In this document: in pieces, positions 11,098 through 23,985 of the stretch
Position numbering within the stretch: the first letter of the stretch is position 1
Layout: every line of letters begins with the position of its first letter
Source of the DNA: Osedax fenrisi
Lineage: Eukaryota; Annelida; Polychaeta; Sabellida; Siboglinidae
Assembly (NCBI GenBank): GCA_964019155.1
Contig: OZ025239.1
Coordinates: forward strand, 114,076,520-114,140,519
Direction: 5' to 3'
Length of the DNA: 64,000 nt
Notes under the pieces: model-generated
The model's database searches: none
Told to the model about the DNA's origin: nothing
The model's input: only the letters and a program-made list of their open reading frames with translations
Made by a program: the position numbers and the translations under genes

Positions 11098-12764
11098 CCA
11101 AATGAACCCATAACAACGCTAATAGATACATTTGACCAATATTTCAATACTAAAGTCATGAATATAATTAAATCACTCCCTACACCACTCAATGAACCAT
11201 ATAATCTACCTCTATATTCTCTTTCCTCCTTCATATTACCATCAAATACTACCATTGAAAAACTCCTCAGTGCAGTAAATACATCTTCCGAACTAGATCC
11301 AATTCCTCATTCTATATTAAATAAGTACCACATTTATCTAGCATCTTATTACCAAGAAATAATAGAAAACTCACTTACCTCAGGCATTTTTCCAATCTAT
11401 ATGAAAACAGCATATGTTACACCCATCATAAAAAAACCAAACCTTGACAAAGCAATCCTCTCCAACTACCGACCAATCTCCAACTTATCAACACTCTCCA
11501 AAACCCTAGAACGAGTTGTTGCTCGTCAATTAAATTCTTATCTCCATGAAAATCATATATTAAACACATATCAGAGTGCCTATACCAAGCACAACAGTAC
11601 TGAAACTGCAATAATACATATCCTTAATCACATTCACTTATCTGCTGCATCACCACATGGTTCAGTTGTCATTCTCCTTGATTTATCAGCTGCCTTCGAC
11701 AACCTTGACCATAATATCCTTATAAATCGACTAACTTCTATCGGAATCTCTGATACCGCACTCGATTGGTTCATCTCATACCTAACTGATCGTTTTTACC
11801 AAATTAGTATAAACTCTCTAATCTCTAAACCTCGTAAAGTTACTCATGGAGTACCTCAATGATCTGTCCTTGGTCCACTCCTGTTCAATATCTACCTACT
11901 TCCCTTATTTAAAATTATTGACAAATACCCCACTATAGACTATCACTCGTATGCTGATGACATACAGTTACACTGTAGATTGATAGACCCTAACAATGAC
12001 ATACATTTACTTAACAACTGCATTACTGATATACATAACTGGCTCACCAACAACTCATTATCACTAAACTGTCTTAAAACTGAATCAATGCATATTAAAA
12101 CATCTACCACCATATTCATTCCACCACAAATTACCATTAACAATCTGAGTATTTCTTATGCTAATAAAATAAAAAATCTTGGTATATTAATCGACCCAAC
12201 ACTACAATTCAACATCCAGACTAAATCACTATCACAGTCAATTAACTACATACTACACAACTTACGAACAACAAGACCCTTCATTAATTTTAATACTGCA
12301 AAACTCCTCGCTACATCCCTCATTCTTCCCCGCCTTGATTACTGTAATTCCTGTCTCTATGCCTCCTCACAATCTATAATAAATAAACTCCAACGCCTTC
12401 AGAACTCAGCCATCAGATTTATATTCAACATAACTAAATATTCCAGACAACATATATCCCCTTTGAGAACCAAATTACATTGGCTGCCAATAAAATCCCG
12501 TATAATTTACAAAATTGCACTCACCATACATTTAGCTACACATCATAACACACCAGACTATCTTGCCAACTTACTAACTCCCAACACAACTATTTACGAA
12601 CAAAGACACATAAACAAATTCAAATTAAAAACTCCAGTTCTATTACATTTAAAATCTTCCCAACATAAATCTTTCTCCATCCATGCTCCAAAAATCTGGA
12701 ATGATCTACCTCACCATATCCGATCAATTGACTCAACTGTTACATTCAAAGCTAAAAACATACC
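11098..12764 (+). pseudogene. CR1/L2-group LINE RT ORF, one premature stop
   Basis: One continuous reading frame from about 11098 to 12764 encodes most of a LINE RT and its C-terminal domain. Landmarks are LDPIPHSILNK, SGIFPIYMKTAYVTPIIKKP, NYRPISNLSTLSK, YQSAYTKHNSTETAII, LLDLSAAFDNLDHNIL, GVPQ-stop-SVLGPLLFNIYLLPL, SYADDIQLH (YADD intact at 11950-11961), KNLGILID, RLDYCNSCLY, LHWLPIKSRIIYKIAL and FSIHAPKIWNDLPHHIR. The only break is TGA at 11860-11862, where the family has Gly of the PQG motif (GGA needs one base change). The 5' part (ORF1, endonuclease) is missing. After VTFKAKN the sequence leaves the family, so the 3' end is also lost. Confidence 0.93.
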
Positions 12765-13635
12765 TTTTTGCCCAATAATATTGAAAGCACGTCCGAAAAC
12801 TTCAATAAAGAAGTTGATGGAAGTGCCTAAACCAATTAGGTAACAGGTAACAGGTAACAGGTAACTATATACAGTTTATACTATAATTGTATATAAAGTG
12901 TAGAGTGTACAGTGTACACTGTGCAGTGTCATAAATAATAATGTAGGTTAACACGTGTACTATAGTATAGATATATATCTTCGTCGTGAGTGTACACGAG
13001 ATAGACAAGATGAAATGTAAAGTAAATTAATGTTCTTTAAAAACTTTTATAAAAACATTTACAGCTATATATAAACATACACTGCGAACTCGACGTAATA
13101 GATGCATTTGCTTATGTATGCTATATTACCATCATCGATAGTTTAAAAAAAAGTAACGGTTTTTCTACATTTTATTATTCTACCTATTTATGTGTGAGTG
13201 TAACTTTATATGGTTATGCATTTCATAATATAGGTATATATATATATTCCTATATTACTAGGTATATATATAGGTGTATATATATATATATATATATATA
13301 TATTCTAATTAATGATGAATGTAATTTAAAAAATTATACAATTAAATAAAATAAAAACCTAGATTATAATCGAAGGATTATACAAAATAATAAACATACT
13401 TATCATCGTCATTTCGAAAATACATAATTATATATATACAATATATATAAAATATAGATCGCGAATGCAAATAAAAGGAATCATCGATTTTTGTCCATAT
13501 TTTTTTATCCAATATATTAGATTACAAGCTGCACATACGCAGAAACAATACTAGCCGGAGTTTAACTATGGTTATTTCTTATAGATATAGCTATAGAATA
13601 CTATAGTATACTATAGTATACTATTTCATTACTCA

Positions 13636-13704
<69 letters not shown>

Positions 13705-13954
13705 TATATTACATCACATATCGACGCGTGTATGTACGTATGTACGTATAGGTCGGTTGACAGCGCGATTCGATGACGTCACACACACATCACGTGACCA
13801 CCAGATTCGGTCGTGTCATGCGCGATGGTACCTCAGATCTCCTAGAGTACAACGTAGTGATTGTGATGTGCGTTACGTCATTACGTACGTACGTCGTACG
13901 CATCCTATAGGACACATATCCAATAACATCGTCGCGTCTATTGGTATTACGTAA

Positions 13955-14001
<47 letters not shown>

Positions 14002-14194
14002 TTACATAATAATAACGTTACGTAATCACACGTGCTCTTATTGTCCGGTGATATTCAGCTCTACATATATATATATATATATATAACATAGCGATTATTT
14101 ATATACCTATAAATATTTAATATGTATATATATAATAAATACATCAACAAGTAAGGTGATGTTGCCTACATCATGTGTTTTATATAACACGTAG
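12765..14194. other. AT-rich spacer with microsatellites
   Basis: A short GGTAACA repeat sits at 12839-12864. TA arrays lie at about 13275-13302, 13643-13701, 13958-13997 and 14066-14084. A GC-richer patch at 13725-13925 carries CRE-like TGACGTCA (13774-13781) and CACGTGAC (13791-13798). No gene recognised. Confidence 0.45.
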
Positions 14195-14596
<402 letters not shown>

Positions 14597-14635
14597 TCAA
14601 TACAACACGATAGCTAAATACTAAATAGCTTAATA

Positions 14636-14808
14636 AAATTAAGCTATAGCTTAATTTACTATATATATATAGTTATATAGTAATTTACTATATACCTATA
14701 GGTATATATAGTAAATAATTGTTTACTATATATCAATAAATCAATTGATTTATTACATTAATTGCATTAATGCCTATAGGAAAAAGAAATAATTATAATT
14801 ATTTCTTT
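14636..14808. repeat. String of adjacent palindromes
   Basis: Perfect spacerless palindromes lie at 14636-14657 (22 bp, centre AGCTATAGCT), 14735-14754 (20 bp, centre CAATTG) and 14783-14808 (26 bp, centre AATTATAATT). A near-perfect one at 14684-14715 centres on CCTATAGG and differs only by an extra TA in its right arm. Confidence 0.8.
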
Positions 14809-15220
14809 TGTACTTACTATATTAGTATTATATCCTACATATGTATATATGTACATGTATAAATGCATACACACATACATTTATTATTAATTTATATATA
14901 TATTTATATTTATATATATATATTATATAGTATTGGATATATTTGATTATACCTATACATAATTATAATTATAAGCAATGTATATATTTTTAAATTACGA
15001 ATGTACCAATAAAATATATTTATATCATAATATTTTAATAGCCTACAAAGACACGGGGTTTATATCTATATTCATATACATATATTAATATGTATAATAT
15101 ATATCGATGTGTAAGTTATCGATATCATGGAAACATGTTATTAAGGCTTGGTATAGAAATTATATTTAATATAAATAATAATGTAAGTAACTCGATATCG
15201 TTACCACCTATTACTTATAG
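14809..15220. other. AT-rich spacer
   Basis: No gene recognised. TA-rich stretches lie near 14893-14930. Confidence 0.4.
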
Positions 15221-15560
15221 ATATAAAATGGCGGCGATCTTAGATACGAATGACATCATCGCTCCGGTAGTAGTAGTAACCTAACGTATGACAGTTTACT
15301 CCAGTCGAACGAGTGATCGAAACAGTTATCCGGGTTGTTTTGACTCTGCGACCGAGACGTGCATTGTCTTTGGTTGGAACCGCGTCGTTTGAACGAAAAC
15401 TTAGCAGACATGTGTGTACGTGTTTGTACGATTCGCGATAGCAGACGATAAGATACTTATAATTATTACCAAACGATATTTCGCCGCCGAAAGAAATGTC
15501 GAAAACGTCGACCGCCATTGCTGGTCGCTGATTGGCGGGCGGCGCAGAAAATGTGTCTAT
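15221..15560. promoter_or_regulatory. GC-richer promoter-like patch (TATA + GGCGGC, CCAAT, E2F-like)
   Basis: TATAAAATGGCGGCGA (15222-15237) combines a TATA-like run with the ATGGCGGC word known from YY1-type initiators. At 15527-15545, CTGATTGGCGGGCGGCGC holds a reverse CCAAT box (GATTGG) fused to an E2F-like TTGGCGGG. CpG is frequent here, unlike the surrounding DNA. Short frames on both strands (minus 15240-15518, plus 15414-15728) match nothing I know. A promoter or first exon is possible but unproven. Confidence 0.35.
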
Positions 15561-16202
15561 AGTGTGTGTGTTGGTGCGGGCGTGTGGAATTATATTACTA
15601 TCGTCTGTATGTTTCCTAATTCGCTTCTATCTACGTCGTACAAGGTACGACATCAGTCGTGTATTATTCATGCGTACCGTCTTAACCTATCTAGGTCAGT
15701 GATTATAATTAAATACGGCTCGTTATAGGATAGTAACACGTCGTAAACAATTTCTAATGATTAATTCAGTAAAACGTACTATTATAGTAGACACTATCTT
15801 AATTAGTGAACTAGTGAAAGGTTATATACGAGATAGTATTAGCGTTTCGACGTAACGACACGGTTTCGATATATCGTCATTCGTAGTTACCTCGTTGTTA
15901 TTACAGTGCGGTTACTTCGAAATTAGGTGACGTCACCGTTAATTAACGAGGCAACATCGAAGTCAACAGGATGTTACGTTAACTATAGGTATATCTATAG
16001 ATATCGAGAGTAAACACTATTCTAATACAGGATTTTAATATAAGAGTTATGCTCACTTGAAATCGAACGTTCTGCATATCCCACGGGAGAAGGATACATT
16101 TAATGCATATTAAATAGAACAGATAAACACTCGACATACTATATTCTGATAGGAAATATGATTTAGCTATATTATACTACGAATCTATAGGTTATATCTA
16201 TA
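15561..16202. other. Spacer, moderately CpG-containing
   Basis: Contains the 12 bp palindrome GGTGACGTCACC (15926-15937, CRE core). No coding exon recognised. Confidence 0.35.
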
Positions 16203-17385
16203 CAGTAAAACCCCTATATAAGACACTCTTTTTAAAGTCATGTTGTTTCTTAAAATTATAGCGATGTTTAAATTATAAGAATTTAATACAAATTATGAAT
16301 TTATACATACGTATACGCGTATGTTTAATTTAATTAACTATTCTTCTTACTTATCAAGTAATTATATAATAAAAAGTAACGCTATATATAGTGTTAAGCG
16401 TTAACTATAGTTAAGATCAACCTTTAACACGTGACCCTATATTCCATATACGGTCGTATACGTGTTAATGTGTATTCGACGAACACACATTAACTTGTTA
16501 AACACTGTTCGCACTACCGACTATCTCCCACTAAGAGGTGAAGGAATTTGATAACAGCGCCCCCCTCCCCATTAATGAATACACAGGTCGATATAGGTAC
16601 GCAGTAGTGTCGGAACAGTATCGCACGTTACGACTATACGTAGTACCCGGTACGTAGTATCGCCTATTTCGTAGTAGTATACTATAGTAGTACTACGTAG
16701 TATATATACTACGGTATACATATAGGTATATCTATACAATGTATTATAGTTATATAGATTATAATTGACGTTAACGCGTTTATAAATTTATAAATAAATC
16801 GCGCGCATGACATAAAGAATGACGCATATGAAACGATTGTCGGTTTATTTTAAAATTAGAATTGTAAGCACGTGCTAAAGTACTGTAAATATCACACACA
16901 ACGACGATGTCAGTACAGTAAAACCCCGCTAATCCGGATGAGATATACACCTCTATACTCCGGATTATATGTATTCGGTTCCGAAAAGTCCCGATTAGAG
17001 AGGTTTGAATGTATCATGTAAGATGTAACCGAATGAGTGTATTACCGGCATTATAATGAATATGTATAATTGCCCTTCAAATGACCCCTATAGGGTATAT
17101 TCGAATACATCTTTCCTACACGTATTCATAATACAAAATAGTAGAATTTAAGTAATATAATAATATAATTTATCATTCAAATGAGATATTATCTATATTT
17201 ATTATTTTAAATGTAGATTAATCTATATTTTCCAAACTAGATTGTAATGAAATTAAATATATTGATATATAATTTATAAGTGATATTCAATATGATATCA
17301 CATATTTGATAAAATTTCTATTAGAGAAATTGTAATTATAGGGTCTTCTTCTTATAACGAGGTTTCTTATATAGCGGTTTTACTA
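16203..17385. mobile_element. pogo/Tc1-mariner-like non-autonomous element (degraded)
   Basis: The left end CAGTAAAACCCCTATATAAG (from 16203, preceded by TA) is matched inverted at the right by CTTATATAGCGGTTTTACT (about 17366-17384). CAGTAAAACC with TA flanks is typical of pogo/Tigger-type ends. The right terminal base and its TA duplication are not clean, so two solo ends of one family remain possible. No transposase frame survives. A smaller related element is nested inside. Confidence 0.5.
16916..17011. mobile_element. 96 bp pogo-like MITE with TA duplication
   Basis: Starts CAGTAAAACCCCGCTAATCC and ends CGATTAGAGAGGTTTGAATG, imperfect inverted repeats of about 23 bp. TA flanks both sides (16914-16915 and 17012-17013), as expected for Tc1-mariner/pogo insertion. 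Length and ends indicate a non-autonomous derivative. Confidence 0.65.
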
Positions 17386-18045
17386 TTTATATATAATATA
17401 CTGAACTTACTATAGTAGAGTATTCTATAGAATAATTTGAAGAATCCGTAAATAATTAAGAAAAACCTACTTGTAAAAAATAACAACTTTGTTATCTTAT
17501 AAGATAGACGATCGATATGAGAAATGTAACGTTTTCCGTTTAAAACTTAATGTGAATAAACATAAAAACCAACGATAATAGATTCATGTGCATTGATACG
17601 CCTGTATTAGATATATTTAATACTCGATAAGTAACCAAATATGCATCGATTGTACACTTTGATAAGGACATTAATGCATTTAATCCGGAGATAGAAGTTA
17701 AGTAATTCATCTATTTACCAGTGAAAATATTGATATATGCATCATCCTTAACTAAATAACTATGAGTATAATGGAAGATATAGGCGATGTTAGTGCACTG
17801 GCGAGCAGATACGATTAATAAAGTAGTACGTGTTCGCGGTGTAATCCGAAAGAAGTGATTTCGAAGTGCGGAACACATTACAGGTAATAAGTAACTATAG
17901 TTTATATACCCTATAGGGTATACCCTGCAGGGTTTATGTATGTTTGAGGGGTGATCTAGTTCATTGATATCATACTATATATATATATATATATATATTA
18001 TTACATCGAGGTATCTTTTAGCATGACTCTATAGAATACGTATAC

Positions 18046-18085
<40 letters not shown>

Positions 18086-18863
18086 CCTAAGAATATAAGA
18101 ATAATATAAAAATATATAATAAATTATATAAAATTATATAATAATAATAAAAATAAATAATATGATGAATATCAAATAACTATTAATATAATAATAATAC
18201 TTATAACTATTAGATAGCAGTATGATCCGTTATGAGTAGACACTACAGGTATTACCTATAGGTTATAATCCTTATGGGTAATAATTAATATTAGCTCTCA
18301 TTACAAATTATATTATTCATAGCCACTGGTTTATAATAATATTTATAATAATCATAAGAGCTTAATTATTGTACATATGGTATTGACCGTATACGCTATA
18401 TATAAATATTTAACAATATTTATTTAGCAATATCTTGCGTAGACGTTCAATCAAAACTAATTTATAATGTCATTAATGTACAAACAATTGAGTTATATCG
18501 GAATAGGTGATAGGCGTTGTTGTCATGGAAACGTTATTCTATAACACCTTTAGGTTCTATAACACCTATAGGTACTATTAACACCTATAGGTGCTATTAA
18601 CACCTATTTTAAATCATTAACAATTAGTATATCTAGATTCGATGATCGTATAATCATATACAAATATATATTGAAGTATATGAGTTAATCGTAACCTACC
18701 TCAATACTTGATTTCGAATATTTAGAAATATATATCAATCCAGTTTAAAAATCTATGATCATTGAAATAAATCATTAAAAAAGAGATTGCCGACGTACTG
18801 TTTATTAGGTATAAAGGTATACCTTTAGAAAGTGATAACACATTATCCTCGCAGCATGTATTA
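17386..18863. other. AT-rich spacer
   Basis: TA arrays at about 17977-17998 and 18047-18083. At 18540-18606 a 20 bp unit around AACACCTATAGGT repeats three to four times. No gene recognised. Confidence 0.4.
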
Positions 18864-19788
18864 GAAAGTCCCCTATTACCGACCCCCTCCTAATACCGAC
18901 CCCCTCTCGTATCTCAGTAATTATAAGAGATATCAAAAAATAATATATACACGGACTTTTAGTAATTTAATGATAAATATTAATAAGTATTTTGTTTTTA
19001 AAAATATGTAATCCTACAATTGTTATTTAATAAAATTTGAATAATAACTTTTTTTAAATCATTGTAAATACTTTATTATTTAAAAGAAAACTTAATACTG
19101 CGCATAATATTGTAGATCAATAAAATGTTTATAACTATTATAAAAATAATTTAATTTGAATAACTATTAACCAATATATCTTAATTATAGATACCCATAT
19201 GATTTTCCTATTACCGACCCCATACTTACCCTAATACCGACCCCATGTGATTTATAATATCCAATCAAAATAGATCCGTATTTTACCTTAAAATATGTCG
19301 TAAGTTGTTTGTGTATCATTGATATAGATTTAGAATTCATGATTTCAGTTGATTATATACATACTGATTAATAACTAAATATTAAATAATAATATACACT
19401 ATTTTAATATAATTACTATAAAGTTAAAATTTAAATTTAATATTACTATTAAAACATAAATTCAATACAAAATAAATTGCGTGAATGTTATAATTAATTA
19501 TATGTATGTATATCTACTATTTTTATTGGATATTATAATACTACAATTATTTATACCACGATTATTTTAGGGGGTCGGTAATAGGAGAAGGGGGTCGATA
19601 TTAGGTACATGTATCCGATTACCGACCGCCCTGTTTATTCTTGTAAATATAATTATATCAAAAATGTAAAATAGCCACATTATTCATTGCCATAATATTA
19701 CACTAATTACAAAATTTCAAATAAATATATTTAATATTGAATAATTTATTACAAATAATCATTTAGGGGTCGGTAATCGGAGACTTTC
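18864..19788. mobile_element. Family A G-box DNA transposon, copy 1
   Basis: Ends are GAAAGTCCCCTATTACCGAC (left) and GTCGGTAATCGGAGACTTTC (right), imperfect inverted repeats. The left end carries a tandem second copy of the box (CCTAATACCGACCCCC). Another doubled box sits inside at about 19208-19246 and an inverted doubled pair at about 19570-19605. No long frame exists, so it is non-autonomous. The same interior recurs inverted at 25.9-26.6 kb and 43.65-44.27 kb. Target duplication is not clear. Confidence 0.7.
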
Positions 19789-19802
19789 CCCTATACCTAG
19801 TA

Positions 19803-19804
19803 CG

Positions 19805-19858
<54 letters not shown>
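19803..19858. repeat. (GTA)n microsatellite
   Basis: About 18 uninterrupted AGT/GTA units. Confidence 0.95.
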
Positions 19859-20080
19859 CAGTAGTACAGTAGTATAGGTACATAGTATACCTAATACTGT
19901 TATACTGTACTGTTATAACAGTTACTGTATTGTTATTACTTCCAATTACTTACAAGCATAGTTATTGCATGATCAACAAGTTTAACCTCCAAACATAGAA
20001 ATAATTTATTTCAGATATATTTATTTAGTTGTATTTAACTATATATAGTCAATATATATATAATATATTATATATATACC

Positions 20081-20115
<35 letters not shown>

Positions 20116-20629
20116 ATAATACGTTAACCAGTATAATCAATATATACCGTAATACGACACACTGTTACACACTGTTACGTAAGTTAATCTAATTTAATAT
20201 AATGAGATTTGTTACATAAAATACAAGATAAGTTAATTAATATATTGACAATACATCTCGTCATCGTACACCTTTGTTGTGTGCAGTGTTTAGTAACAGT
20301 GTACGTGTTATACGTGCGCACGTACGTTACTATAGTAACATTCATTGAGTTCAACCATATACTATATGTATATACTATAGTATTATATATATATATATAT
20401 GACATTATAAATAATGATGATGAAATAAGGTTTACCAGGCACCGTTACAAAGTGATAACACTCCTCGAAAGTGCACGTTGAATACATATTAATAATAATA
20501 TAACACAACAATTGTGGTTGACCAGGTACGACGAGAACGAACTAACGTAACAAAGTGCAAGTAATAATAACGACATATAAAATATAATGATAATGTAATG
20601 CATTTCCCTGATCACTATTCGTATCACTA
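19859..20629. other. AT-rich spacer
   Basis: TA arrays at about 20040-20105. Short frames on both strands (20184-20481) are unrecognised and probably chance. Confidence 0.4.
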
Positions 20630-20822
20630 TTTATATCACTATTCACAATTTATTATTTTAATGTATTTACCATTTATGTTGACTACTTTTTGTATTCCTA
20701 TTGTTCACTATTATTAGTTATATTTTTTCATTTATGTTCCGTTATATTGTTTTTTGTTTCTACTGTAGACACTTGATTGCTCTGACAAAAAGAGTCTTTA
20801 AAATAAATTAAATTAAATTAAT
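20630..20822 (+). mobile_element. Probable LINE 3' end with (AAATT)n tail
   Basis: T-rich sequence ends with GCTCTGACAAAAAGAGTCTT, a short stem (CTCT/AGAG), then TAAAATAAATTAAATTAAATTAA. That layout is typical of a LINE 3' terminus with a simple repeat tail. No ORF remains, so the assignment rests on the tail alone. Confidence 0.35.
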
Positions 20823-20839
20823 GAAATTATATAGAGGAT

Positions 20840-21300
20840 ATATATGACTTGAGGTGAGTATTGAAGGAGGTGGGCGATTGAATGCATATTATAGATTAAC
20901 GGAGTGCATTCCAGATAGATGGTATAATGTAGGAGAATGAGCGTTTCTAGAATTTAAGGGAGGATAGCTCTGGGATAACGAGATGTATACTGAAAGTTGA
21001 ACGTGTATCGTGGGTGGTGGAGCGAATTGAAAGTAAGTCAGATATATATGAAGGACTGTATAGAGGAATATATAGATTTATGGGAAATAGAAAGGAGTCA
21101 AATTAGGGATCGTTTTTTTATAGGGTAACCAGTATGGTAGAAGTTGAAAGGAGTCATTATACTCTATAGATGAATGGTCAGATAGTTTAATATTGAAAAT
21201 GGATCGTGTAGATGATCTGATGATTCTGTTTAATGGGGCAATGGTGGAAGCAAGAAGGTTATATATTAAAGAATAACAATAATTATTGAGTATACTCAAT
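20840..21300 (-). mobile_element. Decayed LINE RT C-terminal fragment
   Basis: Minus-strand translation gives IAPLNRIIRSSTRSIFNIK, then LLPYWLPYKKTIPNLTPFYF and, in broken frame, a trace matching the RSFSY-PSLWNALP box that closes CR1-like ORF2 proteins. Stops and frameshifts are present. Only the region after the RT catalytic core survives. Confidence 0.55.
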
Positions 21301-22399
21301 ACGAGAAATTATAAGTGAATTAATAAGGACAGCACATAGGGGACGAGTAATAGGTTTACGGATACATCTGATTATAAATGATAATTAGCAGCTTTTGAAA
21401 TGTTAGCAATAAGGCTAGACAAATATTGATCATAGTCGAAAACTACATCAAGATTGATAACTGAATTGGAATGTTACAATAAATACAATCATATATACTA
21501 CAATCATATCCTACTATACCTCTATAAAGGTACTATAGTATTTATATAAGCATAGTACGTGCATGTATATAGTATAATCTGACCAGGATATACAGTGTAT
21601 ACTATACACCGTGCAAGGTAATGCAGTAATAACTCCAACTATAACCCAAGGCTTACAATGTAGGGTAGACACTTTTTGAAAGTTTGCTAGCTAGATCACC
21701 GTAATTTAAGGTTATAAATGTTATAATAAACATATTCGGGAAGTTTGATCACAACATATTTAATATTGATAAAGCAATAAGCATTTTAATGAAGAAATAT
21801 TTGCATTTATGATTCAATGTAAATTTCTGTTTCAATTATGTATGTGATATATTTGTATACTTGGAAAACTACGTACAAATATCAAATTAATTTTTTTTAA
21901 ATGTTTTAATATTTTGTAAGAGTGTTTTTATACTCGCGCTTAAAGGGAATTTTTAATTATAAACAAATTGTCCTTTCATATATCTGTAATTTAAATTTTG
22001 TCGTTATTTTTTAATGGAAATTCGAATTTCCATTAAATAAGATGGTATCCCATATTTGTTTAATATTGTTATTGCTTTAAGAATTGTTGTAAGTTGTACA
22101 TTTTTGTTTGTATTATATATATATATAGAATTAAAGGAGATATTTCGAGATAGATAGGAACTTTTCTAAACTTTTCTATGAAGGGAACTACAAAAGTTAC
22201 CTTATAAGGTATACGAACATTAGTAGTTAGTTACCTATAGTACCTATAGTACCTACAGTATACTGTACACTGTACAATACCAGTATAGTCAGAATTCGTG
22301 TTGGTTTACAACGTGTTGGGTCAGTAATAACCAGTGGCAGTTATCGTTGACAATTAGTAGATAACTTTAGTGTATTAATACACTAGTATTTAACGGAAT
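21301..22399. other. AT-rich spacer with one long perfect palindrome
   Basis: No gene recognised. The 28 bp perfect palindrome with centre AAATTCGAATTT spans 22010-22037. Confidence 0.5.
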
Positions 22400-22783
22400 A
22401 TATTTAGTCTTTCAATAGATGCCTTCTATAGATTTTATCTGTAGATTTCCTCTATGGATTTTAAATATACCCAATACGTGTAGAAGAATTAATTTTAATA
22501 TTAAGAATAGATGAATAATTATGCATTGATTATAACTATAATCAATGTCAACTAATCCATTAAATAATTTATATGTCATTATAATATCAAATAAGTTCCT
22601 TCTTATTTCTAATGATTCTAATTTAAGAGTTATCAGCTTCATTTCGTAGCTTTTTAAAAGGAATATAACAACGGTCATAAAGGTGACGAGTAAAATATTT
22701 GTGAACTTTTTCGATTTTCGATTTGAGTCCAATATAAGGTCTAGCTTAAATTCCAGGATTCCATATGGTTGTCGGGAATTCAA
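22400..22783 (-). mobile_element. Decayed LINE RT C-terminal fragment
   Basis: The minus-strand frame contains LKLESLEIRRNLFDIIMTYK followed by LFNGLVDID. This is a close match to the LNLxSLExRRxxFDLIxxYK...GLVD block found downstream of the RT core in Jockey/CR1-type LINEs. Sequence on either side is diverged, and it abuts the TTA array and SINE at 22.8-23.2 kb. Confidence 0.65.
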
Positions 22784-22786
22784 CGT

Positions 22787-22902
<116 letters not shown>

Positions 22903-23178
22903 TATCCTTTCATCCCATACAGGAACGTATGTATTAGATCTATATGGTTATAAGTGAAAACTTCATCTATAGATAACTATATAGCTCTAATGTCCTTTCG
23001 AAGCCGCTCTCATGTTAAGGAATCTATGGTTTTAACGAGAGCCGATCATTTATTTATAAACAATTATATAAGATCACTTCTATTTACTTTTTTAATACCC
23101 ATTTTAATGGTCCGGACGAGGCTCGAACCCGTGTCCTATAGGACACACAAACAGTATACTGCTTGTGTGTCCGACCAT
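22903..23178 (-). mobile_element. tRNA-derived SINE, minus-strand copy
   Basis: On the minus strand the order is GGACACACAAGCAGTA, a B-box-like GGGTTCGAGCC (about 23118-23128), a body with CTCTCGTTAAAACCATAG and GAGAGCGGCTTCGAAAGGAC, then GTTCCTGTATGGGATGAAAG and the TAA tail. The A-box part of the tRNA head is lost, so the copy is 5' truncated. It matches copies at 36.6-36.9 kb and 54.6-54.9 kb. Confidence 0.8.
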
Positions 23179-23690
23179 ATATAGTATACCAAATATATCC
23201 ATTATATATATATATTATGGATATATTTTGTTGTTTCTATAATATAATATATATGTGTATATATATATATTTACGATTATAATTATAATTATATAATTAT
23301 ACACTTTATTTTATAAATAATATACATATAATGTATAATATCCTATATGTGATATAAAACATAGATCACACGATGATCATTGTAGGATTCATTTGCAGAC
23401 TAAAGTACATTAATTTAATAGAAGATATATGTGATTTCATTATTATCATGCCAATAATGTTTATTAGGTACAATAAAAGTAGGCCAACGCGAGCCTTTCA
23501 ATCAGCTATATCGCAGACGTGACGTGAATCAGACCAAAGATAAACGACATAAATAATAATTATAAAATGGCGGCGAATCAAAGACTACGGTGACACATTA
23601 CAGGCAGTAAATGATAGACAAGGATACCAGATCAAACATATTATTCGCTGGGATGACGGTTGTATAGATTTGTTACGAATCTGATATATA
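23179..23690. other. AT-rich spacer
   Basis: No gene recognised. TATAAAATGGCGGCGA at 23561-23576 is an exact copy of the 16-mer at 15222-15237. Confidence 0.4.
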
Positions 23691-23985
23691 AGGGTGTGTT
23701 TATGGTCAACCACAGGTGTAACAACCACAGGTGTACGAGAAATTCGTATTCACTGCATGTAAAAATCAAACTGTTACAAAACACGTCTGGTTTGTAACAG
23801 TTTGATTTTTACATGCAGTGAATACGAATTTCTCGTACACCTGTGGTTATTCCACCTGTGGTTGTTCCACCTGTGGTTGTTCCACCTGTGGTTGTTCCAC
23901 CTGTGGTTGTTCCACCTGTGGTTGTTCCACCTGTGGTTGTTCCACCTGTGGTTGTTACACCTGTGGTTGACCAAAAACACACCCT
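23691..23985. mobile_element. 295 bp fold-back MITE with one-arm minisatellite
   Basis: Ends AGGGTGTGTTTATGGTCAAC (left) and GTTGACCAAAAACACACCCT (right). TA flanks both sides (23689-23690, 23986-23987). The arms pair almost perfectly for about 90 bp up to a tight hairpin near 23775-23800. The left arm has two ACCACAGGTGTA boxes. The right arm has expanded the matching box into about nine 15 bp units (ACCTGTGGTTGTTCC). The Trp-Asn-Asn-His-Arg repeat frame on the minus strand is only this minisatellite. Confidence 0.85.

Noticed and set aside
15414..15728. 104-codon plus-strand frame as a host gene
   Set aside because: No recognisable motif, and a minus-strand frame overlaps the CpG-rich patch equally well. 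Kept only as a note under the promoter-like feature.
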